Positions 48,864 to 62,382 of a stretch of DNA of 64,000 nt are shown here, in pieces (within the stretch, counting starts at the first letter, position 1; every line of letters starts with the position of its first letter). The DNA is from Argopecten irradians (taxonomy: Eukaryota > Mollusca > Bivalvia > Pectinida > Pectinidae). A model generated the notes under the pieces. The model was given only the letters and a program-made list of their open reading frames with translations, did no database searches and was not told the origin of the DNA. The stretch covers positions 39,261,996 to 39,325,995 of the forward strand of contig NC_091143.1 in the NCBI RefSeq assembly GCF_041381155.1, in the 5' to 3' direction. The translations under genes and the position numbers were made by a program.

Positions 48864-49230
48864 TTAAGATGTTCCACCGCCGATAGAGTATAAACGATAC
48901 TCATCATTTGAACAATAATTGGTGTTTAATCTTGTATATATATAAATATGTATAATTAACACAAAAATGATATAAAATAATTTATTTTGCCTTTGGTGCA
49001 TGCGCAATCAGTACTTCATTCCATCTAGGATATAGTGCAACGGATTTTTATTCGGGATGCAATTAACTATTTTTTATTTTTAACTTAAAGTAAAATTAGT
49101 AGCTCAAACTTTTCAATGGTGGTAATGGTGTAAAGTAAGTAACTTTTGTAACTGAAGAAAAATACTAAATCGTCTGCTCCTGTTTTTGATAGTGAAAAAG
49201 TACGATTTGGCAGCAGTGGAGCATCTTTAA
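48864..49230 (+). mobile_element. TTAA-MITE family, complete copy
   Basis: Ends TTAAGATGTTCCACCGCCG and GCAGCAGTGGAGCATCTTTAA, about 367 bp. Body as in the other copies, with a GCATGCGCAATCAGTACTTC segment also present at 29881. Confidence 0.82.
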
Positions 49231-49866
49231 CCATATTGACACTTGGAAACGTTCCTGTGGGAATGCTTTAAAAACCTAAATATATAAATATACATCATGA
49301 ATACCCTTCTTGCACCAATACAGGTTTGTTTAAAATCGGAACCCGTCGTCTCCTCTATGCTAGCTGGCACTATATTGGCGTTCCGATTTCTTTACGGTAT
49401 ATGTTATTATTAACTGTCTTCAATTATCATAAATTGAAATTCAGATTATTTTACTTTTCATGGGATTTTGAACATCTCAATTTTAAAACAAAACACATGT
49501 TGAATGAAGAAAAGTGATACAGTTATTCAATTAGAAAAGTTTTAAAGACATTCCCCTTAAGCAAACATACTAGGCACAAATATTTTCATAATAAATAGTA
49601 GATTTCAAAAATACAAATACATATACATATACGTCAAAAATGATATAACATGAGTATGCAAATATATACAGAACGTATCCAACTCTATCCTTATCAAATC
49701 TAATATGAATATACACATGCATTGCATTGTTGATGTGCTGAAATGATGACGAATTATAACAAGATCTGCTAGAATTTCTCAGAAAAGCTTATATCAGTAA
49801 AAGCTGTTTTCTTAACCAACTCTAGCATAACAAAACTTAAAAAAGACTGTCTGTGTTCCACTACAA
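49231..49866. other. Downstream of CAO-4, nothing recognised
   Basis: Presumed 3'-untranslated and flanking DNA of CAO-4. No coding signal. Confidence 0.45.
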
Positions 49867-50163
49867 CTACGAGAACAGAAATCTACTGTTCCGTTGTAGG
49901 TCCTCATCCGGAAGTGAAACGCTCGCCACGCATGCTTCGTCTGGCCTCCGGTTATACCGTTCTACATTAGCGCCATCTGTCGGATGATCATCCGAAATCG
50001 GAGTTATCCGAACACCGTCACGTGATCTCATAGATGGATCCTCGTCAAAGTAGTTATATGGCATGATGAAAAGAGAGAGATGTGTTCCTACTGTGCCAGT
50101 ATTTGGAACGTTCTCGATCTGTGGGATATGCTGTGTCCCAAGTGTTACCCAGGCGACGATATC
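49867..50163 (-). CDS. CAO-4: copper amine oxidase, last exon
   Basis: Acceptor TTTTTAG|GATATC, phase 0, ending at TAG (49867-49869); 98 residues. It reads DIVAWVTLGTQHIPQIENVP, so the third copper His (first His of HIPQ) is kept. The Glu-Asp pair that normally follows (HxPxxED) is Glu-Asn here. MPYNYFDEDPSM closes the catalytic domain. The tail differs completely from CAO-2 and CAO-3. Confidence 0.92.
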   Translation of the reverse strand, partial: DIVAWVTLGTQHIPQIENVPNTGTVGTHLSLFIMPYNYFDEDPSMRSRDGVRITPISDDHPTDGANVERYNRRPDEACVASVSLPDEDLQRNSRFLFS

Positions 50164-50641
50164 CTAAAAATAGAAATCATTTTTATCAGTATTGAACCAT
50201 CACAATGCAAATTACATTGAATAAATATTATTCTGGTTGCTTCTTTTGCATAATCTGACTATTCTGTAACCTAATCGTAAAGAACAGTGTTCCATGAGCT
50301 AGGAGAGTTTTTTCTGATCAACTAATGTTCAGTGACTTAAAGGCTACATCCTTAGGGACTAAAAACAGATAAACTTCCGATTCAAAATCGTTTGAATAAT
50401 TGTATATGGCATTGAAATGTACTTCTAATAGTGTAAACAAAATACACAATGGAGTCTTAATCCGGCTAAAAGTCTTTCAATTTGATAAAAAAACTGTTGA
50501 AAAAATAAAAATTTCTGCATTTAGTGGATTCGCCTTCAATTCATACATCCGATAATAAAGACAAAGTATCGTGACCTAACATTCGCGAATGGACATGAAG
50601 AAGATTGATGTTAAAATGAGGAAAGCAAAGAAGAAATTTAC
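50164..50641 (-). other. CAO-4 last intron
   Basis: A 478-bp phase-0 intron with donor GAG|GTAAAT. Same position and phase as in CAO-2 and CAO-3. Confidence 0.85.
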
Positions 50642-52741
50642 CTCTCCGACAATATTCTCATCGTCCTGTATGTACTTTGCAAAATCGACCACCGGATCAC
50701 TTGCGTCCCACATGGCGTAAATGGAGGAACTTGTCTCCTCATCGTCCCTGTGGCGAGTCACGGCAACCTGCTGTTTCGCCCAGGATATAGACTTAGAAAA
50801 CCCGAATGCGGGATTCACCATCATGTTTGACATTCCTCTTGGCAGCAGACGGAACGAGCGGGGAAGACCTTGGTCGCTGGTTTCGTTGTAGCTAGAGACA
50901 AGAAGATATTTCGGCGTCGAAAAGTTGTAATTACATACTGCTTCAAGTTCTGTTTCTTTAACATTTCTTTCATAATAAGTCTGCATGTGATATCCTCCAT
51001 CATTCCACGGGTTGGTCTTGTTTTCAACTTTGATGTCCAGTGTTTCAAATTTGTTTTCTGTTCCTTTTACATCTAAATCCACCTTAAGGTGAAATAGATG
51101 GTTGTGAATTCCAGCGTTTATGCCTTCCTTGATATGTACCCCGTATGGGTTCTCTTCAGGAGTGTGAAAGGTAGTTCCGAGGTACCCAGTAAGAGATATT
51201 TTGACTTCCACAGCACCGGTCTGATAAAAGTAAAAGTCATAGATATAGTCGTAATTGATCACTGACAAAATTGTTCTCACCACCAGCACTGAGCTGACCA
51301 ACCCGCCATAAAATGCCCCGATCCGACCGTAGGCACGATGTCGGCGAACTGGCGTATTTGTAGTATGTTCAAATATGCACATTGCATTTTCATATGTTCG
51401 ATGGCCACCCTCGTTAGCAGAGTACAGGTGTGTGTTTAAGAATTTAGCATTTGCTGGACAGTCGACGCTGGGAAGCAGACCCCTACATCTAGTGCCGAAC
51501 AGTCCGGCGCCATCGGCGTAGTTGAGCATTCGAGCGGATGGGCTGAATCCAGAATAGGTAACCACGACCTCTTGAAGACTTATTTCGTAAAGGATTCTCT
51601 CACCGTCGAACCTAACGTCAAACAATTGCAGTCCAACAGTTGGAGACATGCGATACTTGAGATCCCAGGCAAGGTAGTGTACTTCGTTATCAGCCACCGT
51701 GATGCGGGTTCCGTCTGGTTCGACTTGGAATGGAGGACGGAGAACCGCTTCGGGGAAGAGAGGTTCCCGAAACTCTAACGAACTGTATCTGCTTTCTTCT
51801 GCGGATGGAAAGTTTCTTACGGTCTTATTGATGTTACCACAAGTGTACTGGGTCAAAAAGTCGTCAAGGTTTGGGAACATCTGCTCTGCATACCATACAT
51901 TCTCAATTGTCCATTCCTTTGGATTAGCGCTCGCCATATTGACCTTGTACTGGAAATCAAGAGGATGAAGGGTGTAAAACTCTATGTCGTACGCGAACCA
52001 GAACCAGGACTTTCGCTCACCGCTCGACAGAAAAGCACTTGATATTGGGGTCATGGAAAACCGGAGACACTGATTGCCACAGTCGAATGGAGTAGCATTG
52101 TAGCTTTCCCGAAGGACATGGCCTGCACGGGTCGCTATGTACTTGATTATATATCTATAAATGGCCTTGAATTCGAATGATGAGAATGGTCTAAAATTGT
52201 ATGGGATTGTGGTTTTCCGGGAAGCCGTGCTCATCACCTTCGCTTCTGATATGTTCGATATAGGTCCTACAATATACTCCTGAATAATTGGAGGATTTGC
52301 ATCTCCACGGAAAATCAAAACCTTGGCCATCCGTTCAGGTTTTTCGGTCAATCCTGACAAATAACCTAACACTTTCTTCTTACTTGGCTGTTGAAGCTCC
52401 ATAGTGTGAATAAAACTTGTGCCTATTTCAGCTTCGTCCGGTTTTGTCAGGTTAAGGTCAGTGTTCAAGTAAAGGTAGTTCAAAATCACGTCGATTTCCT
52501 CGGGTGTGATGGCGGCGAACACGTCTGTTTGACGTGGTGTTTCACGTTTGGATCGCGATAATGATTTGTCCGAATCAAGGGCGCAACTTGGAAGTTTGGC
52601 TGCCTCGATTTGTCGGTCTTTGATGACCCAGACTGATACGCTGATTACTAGGAAGGCCGTCGTCGAGATTGTAAATACTAGCGATATCCATTTCCACTTA
52701 TACGAGTTGTCTAGCATCTTCCTCAAGGTGTACAAAGTACT
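50642..52741 (-). CDS. CAO-4: divergent copper amine oxidase, main exon
   Basis: Acceptor CTTTCACAG at 52742; 2100 nt, all open. If translation begins at the first internal ATG (52717, MLDNSYKWKW) the exon gives 692 residues and the protein 790. Joined to the candidate exon at 58416-58457 it would be 812. Membrane segment about 11-31. A basic RSKR site (55-58) follows the stalk. The N2/N3 region and catalytic domain contain catalytic-base Asp402 (LNYADGAG), TPQ precursor Tyr489 (VINYDY) and copper ligands His538/His540 (GIHNHLF). Several sequons are visible (NLT, NIS, NAT, NKT, NET). An RGD lies in IFRGDANPP. Clearly older than the CAO-1/2/3 radiation. Role: surface or shed primary-amine oxidase; substrate unknown. 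Confidence 0.95.
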
Positions 52742-55700
52742 CTGTGAAAGAGAAAATGAATGATAGAGTATTTACGTAACACTAGATTTAGAAATAGTCG
52801 GTATATACAGAAGACATGTTTATTAGTAAATGTAGAGAAAAAAACCATGAAAAATATTTTTGGACCTATCCTTTTGCCTAATCCTTTTGCCTAATTATGC
52901 TACAAGACTCCTGTAAATCCTTTCATGACTTGGTCATTTATTTATGTCTGAACATCTTTCTTAGCAATTAAAATATTCACTTTTTTGTAATATAACTGAA
53001 TGTACAATAACACAGGAAAATATAAGATTTCTCAGAATATATATTTGTTTAAGAATTACAATTATGTTATTATATTATTTTACTGTGTGCAACTGTGCTT
53101 TATGAAGTACAAAAGAAACGTCATTTTCTCATCTCACAAGACACACAAATAACATCATCTTTTAGAGAGAAGGGAGCTTCCAAAATTATTATTTATTTAT
53201 TTTTATTTATTAGTTATTTATCAAAAATAGTCTTAGTTATATTGGCATAATTAGAAACAGAAGCAACTTTAAATTTTCCTACTCAAGGGCCATAACTCTA
53301 ACAGAAGAAGTAATCATAAGACACTGCCAAGAGAGGTAACTCTGTTAGCACTGCGTTTATCAAGCTGTATCATTTTATTGTCCGTTTTGACCTTTTTATA
53401 CATTTTCTGACAATATTTAGGGTTATAAAATATGCATTTGAGAGAAACATTTAAACTTTGTTCAATAACGCGCTCTACGATTTCTGCAATGATTATATAA
53501 CTATTATACACATATTGATCAAGCATGTTATAAATACCGGTGTATTTAATTACAAAGAAACTTTTTTTGGAAATTTGACAGATTAATGGACCGAAAAGGC
53601 GAATGAATCATATACTGTCCATTCACAGAAAGCCCAATGATTCGGGATTATTTGTGAGCTTCCCAACTGCCTAGAATACATGAGCATAAAGTATCGCTCA
53701 TAAATAACACACATCTTAACACCATAGTCAATTCATTGCAGACGACAAGAAAAAGAATACCATCAAATAACAATTTTACATTTCCTCTTCAAAGATCATA
53801 CCCACTAGATCAATCGAACCTTATGCGACTTATATAAAGGGTGAAATGAAAATAAAAACTTTTAACGATCACTTGCGTGACTATTGATGTCTTAGACAAA
53901 CATCGACAACTTCACCAACCTACTTCAACAAAAATCTGTATGACTGTTATCATCTAGCATGTACTCTCTCTGGTTGTTGGTTTTTTTTGTGCGAATTATC
54001 AGAGAACCATATAGATTTTTTTATTTTATAAAGTACGATATCATAAGCGCCATTTTGTTGTATCCATGATTGGTTAAGTGCATTGTGGTCACTGATAGAC
54101 AACGTTTATAAGAACTTTGATATGCAGATCAAAAAAGATCATTTTATATTATCATTATAACAAACTGTTGTCAAAGAAAAAAATCTTTATGTACATTAAT
54201 CATCTTTTGAATTTTACGATGATTGAAATAATAAGGATATATCACTTCAATCTCGATGGGGCTCGTGGTAGGCGCATCAATGTGGGATTTTGGCGAGTTA
54301 GCTAGCTATCTCTGGTTATGAAATATTCTGGCATATGGATACTATTTCTTCATAAACAATGGCTGAATATTAGATTTATAATTAATTAAACTCAAATATC
54401 AGTTTCATTATTGATTTCTTCCTTGTAATACAGTAAAGTATTATGTAGATAGCTTACATATGGTCCATTTATTGATTGACATGTACGATATGGCACATGA
54501 TATTTTAGTTTTGCGCGTAGGTTGTACTTTAGTGCAGACATTTTGTGTACGACTGACCGATTATTGATGATTGCGCCCTCCAGTGTCTGTCTAGTAAGGG
54601 GGAGATAAGCCTGATAAGATGATTGATTACTAAGTGAGGAATGCGAATACAGAGAAGACCAAATCAATTTATACATCAACCGAAGTCTCCAACTGTGCCA
54701 GAAATAAATGGGATGGAATAGTGTGAATGATTTAAATACATGTCGAGAACATTCTGAGACATAAGTTTTGATAGTTGTGCGATTTTAATTTGTTGTACTA
54801 TGTTCAAAGTCTTTTAAACATGGGGTATCATTTATACACCAGAGGGCAAATGGAAAAACAAATAAAGAATAAATGAATAATACTAAAAACACAAGATATA
54901 TATATAATTGGCAAATATAAAATGAAACAAGCCTAAAGTGGTGAGGTTTGAACTCGAGACATCCGTCCTATAAAGTAATTGACAACGGTAAGGGACTATG
55001 GATCAAAGCAAATATCATGAAATATCAAATAAACCTAACCGCTTTTAACGTAAATGACAACTGAGGAATATTGATGACAATAAATACCATGAAACATCAA
55101 ATAAAACTTATCTTATTTAGAGTAAACGACAACAATATATATATATATATATATCAAGAAACAAACAATCATAACCACAGTAAGCCCAAATAAGGGCATA
55201 ACCGTAAGGTTTTCATAACGTCTTCACCCATGATTAAGTTATGTCATATGAGTGACTCACTAACTGTGACACAGTCATAGTAATTTATTAGTAAGCAGGA
55301 ATGAAGCACAATCACTTGTGAGTGAGCATGGATATTTCATCAAATGCAGATAACAGACAAGCAGAATTAAGTAGAAATTACAATTATGATTACAAAAAAT
55401 AACAAAAGCTAGCTCCTTCAGTTACACTTTTGTCTTAAACAAGAGAGCCAGCGAACGAGTCCCGGATTAAATTGAAGCCGGTATTTGTACTAACCAACAA
55501 TTTGAAAATGGATTTACTAGACTATTGCGAATTACAAATGGATTAGGCCCAGAGTTTCTAAACGAGTACACGTCACTCACTATAAAATTATCTAGGTCAT
55601 TAATGGGAAACAAAATAAGGACTATTGACAAAATAAAAATGCGCTGGACATGTACGAGTCGGTATTATTTGGTTAATTTGAGTTTACACAGAGACGACCT

Positions 55701-58415
55701 TCAATACAAAACCGGACATTGCATTGTTTATATATAATCTTGCTTGCGATAAGTTATTAAAGCTTATGTTATGTATAGGTTACAGTTGAAATAGAGTTCC
55801 ATGTGTGTCATATTAAACAATCCTTGTTGCACCTTATCCACATTCATGGACATATAAGTTAATTAATATCAGTTTTGTGTTATGTAATTTTCATAATAAT
55901 GTCAAATATATTCAACAAAGTAGAAAATTATATAGGTTTCAAATTGGCATTTACTCAATAAAACTTTAAAAAAACTTTCCAAATATTATGAAACATTACC
56001 AAATCTAAATGAGAACAAAATGAACGCATATGGACACGATGACTTAAACCAAACTAAAATAATTTCGATTTACATACAATTTTGTAACAAATTTCGTTCC
56101 TTTAATTCTAACATTAAATCTAGGCGAAAGATGGAAAATAAGAATTAGAACATATAGCAGGGACGAATTTTACTCTTACTGCAAATTATAGGCTAGATAA
56201 AAAAGCCATAAAATCGGAAATACTGTCCACGTTCGTTATGTGGATTCCCTTGAGCTACTGATTTCATTCTTTTGTGTTTTATTGACTTTTGTTGTTATTT
56301 TGGTGGTGAAACGAAGAAAAAATCACACAAATATGTGCTGTCAAATCTAATGTCTTTGATTCATGAAACGGATTTATCTTTTAATATTTACACTATTATC
56401 TGAGTTTTTCCAGGAAACTCACGTGGCAAATTCGAACAATTGATTTGAAGATTTTAAGTAAAAGCACTACATTGAGTCATCAAGAAAATTCAAATGTTTC
56501 TGACTCTTCAAGAAAATTAACCCACTTGAGATCACGGAGATATGTTATATATTAGTTGTTTTTATTTTCAGAACAACTGTAACTTTAAGGAAAACAAAAT
56601 CATTTTAGTTTTTATTATGTATATTATGTATTTATCAAGTAGGAAGCTTGATTTATTAACTATTAATAAAAATATATTTTCCAACCAGATATTTAAAGGT
56701 TGTTTGTGAAAATTTTGTGACACTATATGTATTTAGAACATATAAGTTTTAATGCAAAATCCTGACTTTGTATTATGTCAATTAACGTTTATCCATCAAT
56801 TATCCAATTTGAGAATTATTGATAATATGAAAATGTCAAATCTATTATTATGTTTTCATTTTGGTTCTGTCTAGGAGTTCGCGTATCACACTAAGACTTT
56901 TTATAATACCTGTTTTTTTTAGCTATTTTAGTACTTTTTATGGAATTATTACGAAATTAGAGGAAAACATTAACATTTATCCATCAATTATTCAATTTGT
57001 GATGCCCAAAAGTTTATGAAAATTTAAACGCGTGTAAAATGTATTATTTTAAGAAAAAATAGAAGTAATGACAAAATCTCTTATTTACATGAAATTGATA
57101 TTTTGTGATGATTTACATTGCAATGTATTGATAAAATAATATCAGTTTTAAACGTTTTCCTTTAAATTTCAAATACATGTATTTGACAGCATTTTAAACT
57201 AATTTTGGCAGCCATAACAATTAATTTTCCGGACTAATCGCACTTTTCTGGTTATAAACAATGTTCAATTATGTTAAACAAAAGTACCGGATTAAAGATA
57301 AACAAAAATAAACTCATCTTTGTAAACAGTTGGAAGTAGTTATGAAATCAACAATCTCAGATCTTACTTTAATCTAGTTATGTCAGTATAAAGCTTTAAA
57401 TACGTATATACGTTCGTATTAATGTCGTTTGTTCTATGATGTAAGAAAATGGAAAAAACCAGTTCTTTTAAAGAATTATTGATAATATGCAAATGTCAAA
57501 ATTACGTAGATCAATTTTATAAAAAAAAAATCATTGCTGTTCTATTACTATGTTTTCATTTTGTTTCTATCAGGAGTTCGCGTATCACACTAAGACTTTT
57601 TATAATACCTTTTTGTTTTAGCTATTTTAGTACTATGTATGGAATTATTACGAAATTAGAGGAAAACCTAAATTTTAGATCAATTACGAACATTTTTTTT
57701 CCAAATAAAAGAATATTAATTCCAAGTTTAAACCGTATTTCATTTCATACAGGCAAACAGATCATATAATTTCCTAAAAATCAGAGGATTCAGAAACATG
57801 AATACATTATCACCAAAATGATCAGACTTCCTCAAAATGATGATGAACAAAAATATTACCAAGAAAACATATCTTTGCATTAAATGAGAACAAGTAAAAA
57901 ATAACCCCATTTTGTTCAATTAAGTTTAAAAAAACATTTCCACAAATAAATTGAGTTTACTAACACAAAGTTTAATTTATATGTTAAGCGCATTTCAGCA
58001 AAAACAGGATGTAAACAGTCTATCTCGCTAACTACAATTTATCTTAACCACATTTGTGGAAATGGAAAAATGAAACAAAATCTCATTAAAATGACAGTAA
58101 CTTGAAACAATGGAAAAATAACACAAAAGTTTACAATTAAAAAGTTTCACAAAAATTCACATCAAAATCATAACTAAATATAGAAATTGCTACGTGTTTA
58201 ATGCAGCGGGCGGAATATGGCTAATTATAAACATACTATTCCGATATCTGTAATAACACAATACATGAACAACATGCACTACTGATTCATAATACTTTTG
58301 GACATATAATTGAAAAGAAAACATCCACGAGTGTGAAGTACTTAAAATCACCCATTTTGACTGACTTGAACGTGTAGTACATCAATAAACAAGACAGAGA
58401 AACACGGTGACCTAC
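52742..58415 (-). other. Presumed CAO-4 first intron / upstream DNA
   Basis: About 5.7 kb, AT-rich. No other gene is recognised. It contains a TA run at 55135-55154, a weak tRNA-like B-box relic near 54945 (minus) and a segmental repeat at 56812-56970 and 57471-57668. Confidence 0.4.
56812..57668 (+). repeat. Duplicated segment (two copies ~660 bp apart)
   Basis: 56812-56970 and 57471-57668 share AGAATTATTGATAATATG, AGGAGTTCGCGTATCACACT, TTTTTATAATACCT and TATGGAATTATTACGAAATT. Copy 2 has an extra ~40 bp. The frame SRITLRLFIIP...ITKLEEN is open in both copies but matches no family I know. Confidence 0.6.
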
Positions 58416-58457
58416 CTTTGCAAAGATCTGACCTCTTTCCTCGTCTGCCTCAAGCAT
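58416..58457 (-). CDS. Candidate first coding exon of CAO-4
   Basis: The minus strand reads GCC-ATG (G at -3) then 14 codons, MLEADEERGQIFAK, and a strong donor AAG|GTAGGT, phase 0. The CAO-4 acceptor exon is open in phase 0 from its first base (STLYTLRKMLDNSYK), so the two join without a stop and lengthen the cytoplasmic N-terminus by 22 residues relative to the internal ATG. The implied intron is 5.7 kb. Inference only. Confidence 0.4.
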
Positions 58458-61400
58458 GGCTCTAATCCGATCAGGTCACTACAATAATACAAACATGTTG
58501 GTCAGTATGCATTAATGAGCCCAACTAATTACGTCAAGTATGTGCCTGGTCAGTTAAGTGTCAATTAGTGATAAGATGTTCATCACAATACAGGATCGAG
58601 ATCAACAGTCAACATCTTACAGTTACCTACCAAATCGTACGCGTTATTTTGCCCAATAAATTCATACGCGAATTAAAGAACTCGTTACTGCCAAAAATTT
58701 GCTAAATTTCACCCAAAAACAATAAAAACATTTACTCCTTTAACAATTTTTAAAAATAATAAAAAAGAAAATACTAAGAAATAAACATTTATGATGTTCT
58801 ATCCTATAGTCCCAGAACAATAATTACCTGTTAAGATTCCAGGTGAAATATCTGTAATATTCTTAATGCACGTGTAGCTGTGTTGAAACACATATATGAA
58901 TTGGTCCAGTGAGAGGGGCTTGCCTTTTATTTACACACGGGGCCTCGTGGTGGATACCAGGGACCACGTCACAAATACTATATATTTCACTACGGAAAAT
59001 GAAGACCTGAGCTCGGTACCGCATCATCAGACATAGCCACTCAGGAGTGTACCATTCTCCATACTTTATCAAATCCAGCCTCCAGCCGCTGATTAATATG
59101 TTTGGCAGTATGCCCATAGAAAATTGACCATTGACTAGAATATTCCCGCCTTTAACTAAAGTGCATTACAGTAGTCTAAACTGTGTAAGCTTTTACACCA
59201 TAAATTAATCACTTAATCTTAAGAGTGAATTTTCTTGATTATTCGTAGTATAAGATTTCCAGGATAATTGTTTGAATCATTAACGAAGCAGACGATATTC
59301 TCAACTGTTCGGAATTATTTCTTTTACTCAACACTTAATTACGTTTTGAATGAATTGTTTTAGTCATTCGTGGGATAAGATTTTAAGGATGATAGTTTAC
59401 TTTAAGATAGATATATTGCTAGTCATAACTCGTTGATAGTTTATTAGTTACACATGTATTCACTGTGCTGGTTTCTCATACGACGAAAATGATCGTATGA
59501 TTGCTTCACCGCAAATGCTAGTTGCGTCAGTTTCAAAACAGGTCATTTGATTTTCTCATTAGAGTTATTTCCCCTTTTATTAGAATTGCAAATATATTTC
59601 AGCAATAACAAGAAACTAATGAGTAAGAAGCTTAAACAAAGTTCATTTTATATGACATATAAAACAAGTTACAGGGAGATTATAAAGATACCATAGTAAC
59701 AATAAGGTGTTATCATAAAAAACAATGGATGAAGACAACAACGACCCATATATCTTAATTTAATGTGAAAAGTACATTGTGGTCAGGCAGTCAAAGCAAC
59801 TTATAAGTCGGTGCAACTTTAAAAAGTCACCGAAATTCACACGTCTAAAACTTGTAGATTTCGATGTCCATTTTTGTATTCCATATAATTCTGAACTTTG
59901 GCAATTCATATTTTTTCAACAGTAATGACGCAAAACCTGCCACTAGGATCAGTGTATTTCGAATCTGCTGGCCAGGTTGAGAAGATGCCAAGTGCTGACG
60001 TTCATCGTTTGTTTTTACGGACTTTCTTCACAAAAAAATAATATTCCTTCCACCTCCCCCCACTCACATACTCAATAAATGAAAGTAGCTATTTAGAGGA
60101 TGTTAGATGTAAAACCAACATAATCATAGAACGTTATTTAAGTCTAATATGGATACATCAATCACTGTACTATGGATATTTTGACATTTTGGAAATTATG
60201 TAAACCCGTTCTATGTGAATTTCAGTAAAGAAGTATGTGCTTGTATATTTCCGGGGTATAATGTTAGTAAATATACTTTCTCATAAAATGTTGACATTCA
60301 ACTGACAAAATTATGAATGGAACCAAACCGTGGGTAAATATTTTCGTGTTGTGGAATGTATCATATCTAAACTTTCGCATTTGTAATCGCATAACTGTCA
60401 GTCAACGTTCACGGATCAGCACCCATTACTCATCACGTCCGGATCAGATTATGGCGATAACAAATGACGAACACATAGCGGAGACTTAACTCTTCTAATT
60501 ACAAATACTTAAATATCCATCATCATCTCTGAATCGCAATCTTCATTCATGACGTCTAAACTTGGTCTTGTTGATAAATATGGCGGGAATATTGGGAATT
60601 TTGCACTGATTTCGGAGGTCAAATATATCAAAATATTTTGGTTTGATAAACAGTTGAACCGGAAAAATCCGACCGAGAGCAAACAACAACACATTCACTG
60701 CATTAGGATATGCGCGTGTGATTCCGTGATATCTGAGAACAATTTGGTCGTCTGCTTCCTGGTATACTGAGACGCTGACCTTTGGTTATCAACATTCCAG
60801 TCAATCGTCCGGTCAATATAAATACCATATTCACAGTTAACCTCATAATCTTACAGAGCGCCGCCAGAAAAATAACATTCATTTGAAATCTTTATATATA
60901 ACATGGCAAATCAATCCTGTGACCTTGTCGTAGAACAGAATGTCTTACTTTTCTGTCATTTCAAATCTGTATATGACGCAGAGGTGTGGTGTGAATGTTA
61001 AAGCTGCATTCTGTCATAGGGAAATGTTATTCTAACATTCTTGTGGCTAAACTCTACCCAAAACACCCCTTATCGACTGGAAATGGAATCATGTTGATGA
61101 AATCCCAGAATGGTTTTGTGGTTGTCTCAACTCTTCGTGTACTGAGGCATAAAGAAAGTCATGGAGTGCAAGTGAACAAGGAAGAGCAAAGAGGGAAAAT
61201 GCATTTAATAGCCAAGAGGGAAAATGAAACTGAGCATTTAATAGCCAAGATGTTATAACTGAAACTGACACTCAAGTTTTATTAAAGATGGACCGTCCAT
61301 CATGGGGTAGATTATAAGAAAACCTTTGTTTACGGAAGTCGGTGTAGATGGTACTGACCTTCACTTCAGTAGGGTGAAAGTCCTAAAAATGTGCGTCATT

Positions 61401-62382
61401 AGGTCAGATTTTCTATATAGTTCATCTGTTTTGTCCTTTCGATACGACATTCCATATCCTTTAAAAACTAGACATGAGTTTTCGCACGTCTCTCTACAAC
61501 GGACATTGTTAAGGCAACGATCAAGCGTCAAACTGTTAAAAGTACAAAGGTAGAGAATGTTTGTTTAGATATACGATATTCACTTTCATTTCCTTAACTC
61601 ATGACCATTGCCCGTGAACAATCATCCAATTTCAATTGTGACGTCATATCTCTAGCATCCTTGACCTTGTATAGAAGCACAAATTTTATTGGCTATCACA
61701 GAAGCCATAACGTTAAAGCGTCAAGCTCTGATAGAATCCTTTCGGGGGTAAAAGGTAGAACACATTCCGAGGTATTAATTTACTTTGTATCTTTGTAAAA
61801 CGTTCGAAAAGACATGTAGACCATGAATGTAGAAAAAAATATAGGCAAATTAATTATAAAATTTCGTTAGACGATAATTGAAAGTAATATTTCATAATAT
61901 CAATAATCAACTTTGATTCGTGTTATATTTAACATGATAAATGTTAAAAGAAATTAATTATTTCAATTGTTGGAGTAATGTGAATGTTATTTTGACAACT
62001 GACTGCTTTAAAATGATTTATAGTTTTATACGGAACTCTTCAAAAGTGTGAACAAGATACATATTTCCACGGAGCAAATGAAAAGTTTCAAGAAAATTTG
62101 TATACATTTAATTATTTTGCGAATGACTTAATTTCATTGAAATCGATATCCTTGATCAGATGCTGTCAGCCGTGAATGTTTCAAACCTTGTCCATTTCAC
62201 GTTACGTTATAGCACCATATTAGCAGTTTTTGTCCTCTGCCATATCAAGTGTTCCTGTCATGTGTGACACAGTCCCTCTCATGAACTAAAAATAATGATA
62301 TGAGATGAGATGAATAATTGATTAATTGATTGATTATTAGGGTTTTTATATTAACTGTGTTCTTTTTATCATACAATGAATT
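58458..62382. other. Intergenic, nothing recognised
   Basis: AT-rich DNA between CAO-4 and the SLC10 gene. Short frames at 58863-59117 (minus), 60549-60770 and 60995-61258 have no recognised domain. A small direct repeat (GAGGGAAAATG, ATTTAATAGCCAAGA) lies near 61192-61250. Confidence 0.45.

Noticed and set aside
49867-50163. Loss of the third copper ligand in CAO-4 (HIPQ instead of HIPH)
   Set aside because: The copper-binding His is the first one of the motif, as in microbial and plant CAOs (HxPxxED), and it is present. Only the second His is changed.
58863-59117. 84-codon minus-strand frame (GWRLDLIKYGEWYTPEWL)
   Set aside because: Looks amino-acid rich, but I recognise no domain, and splice or start support is lacking.
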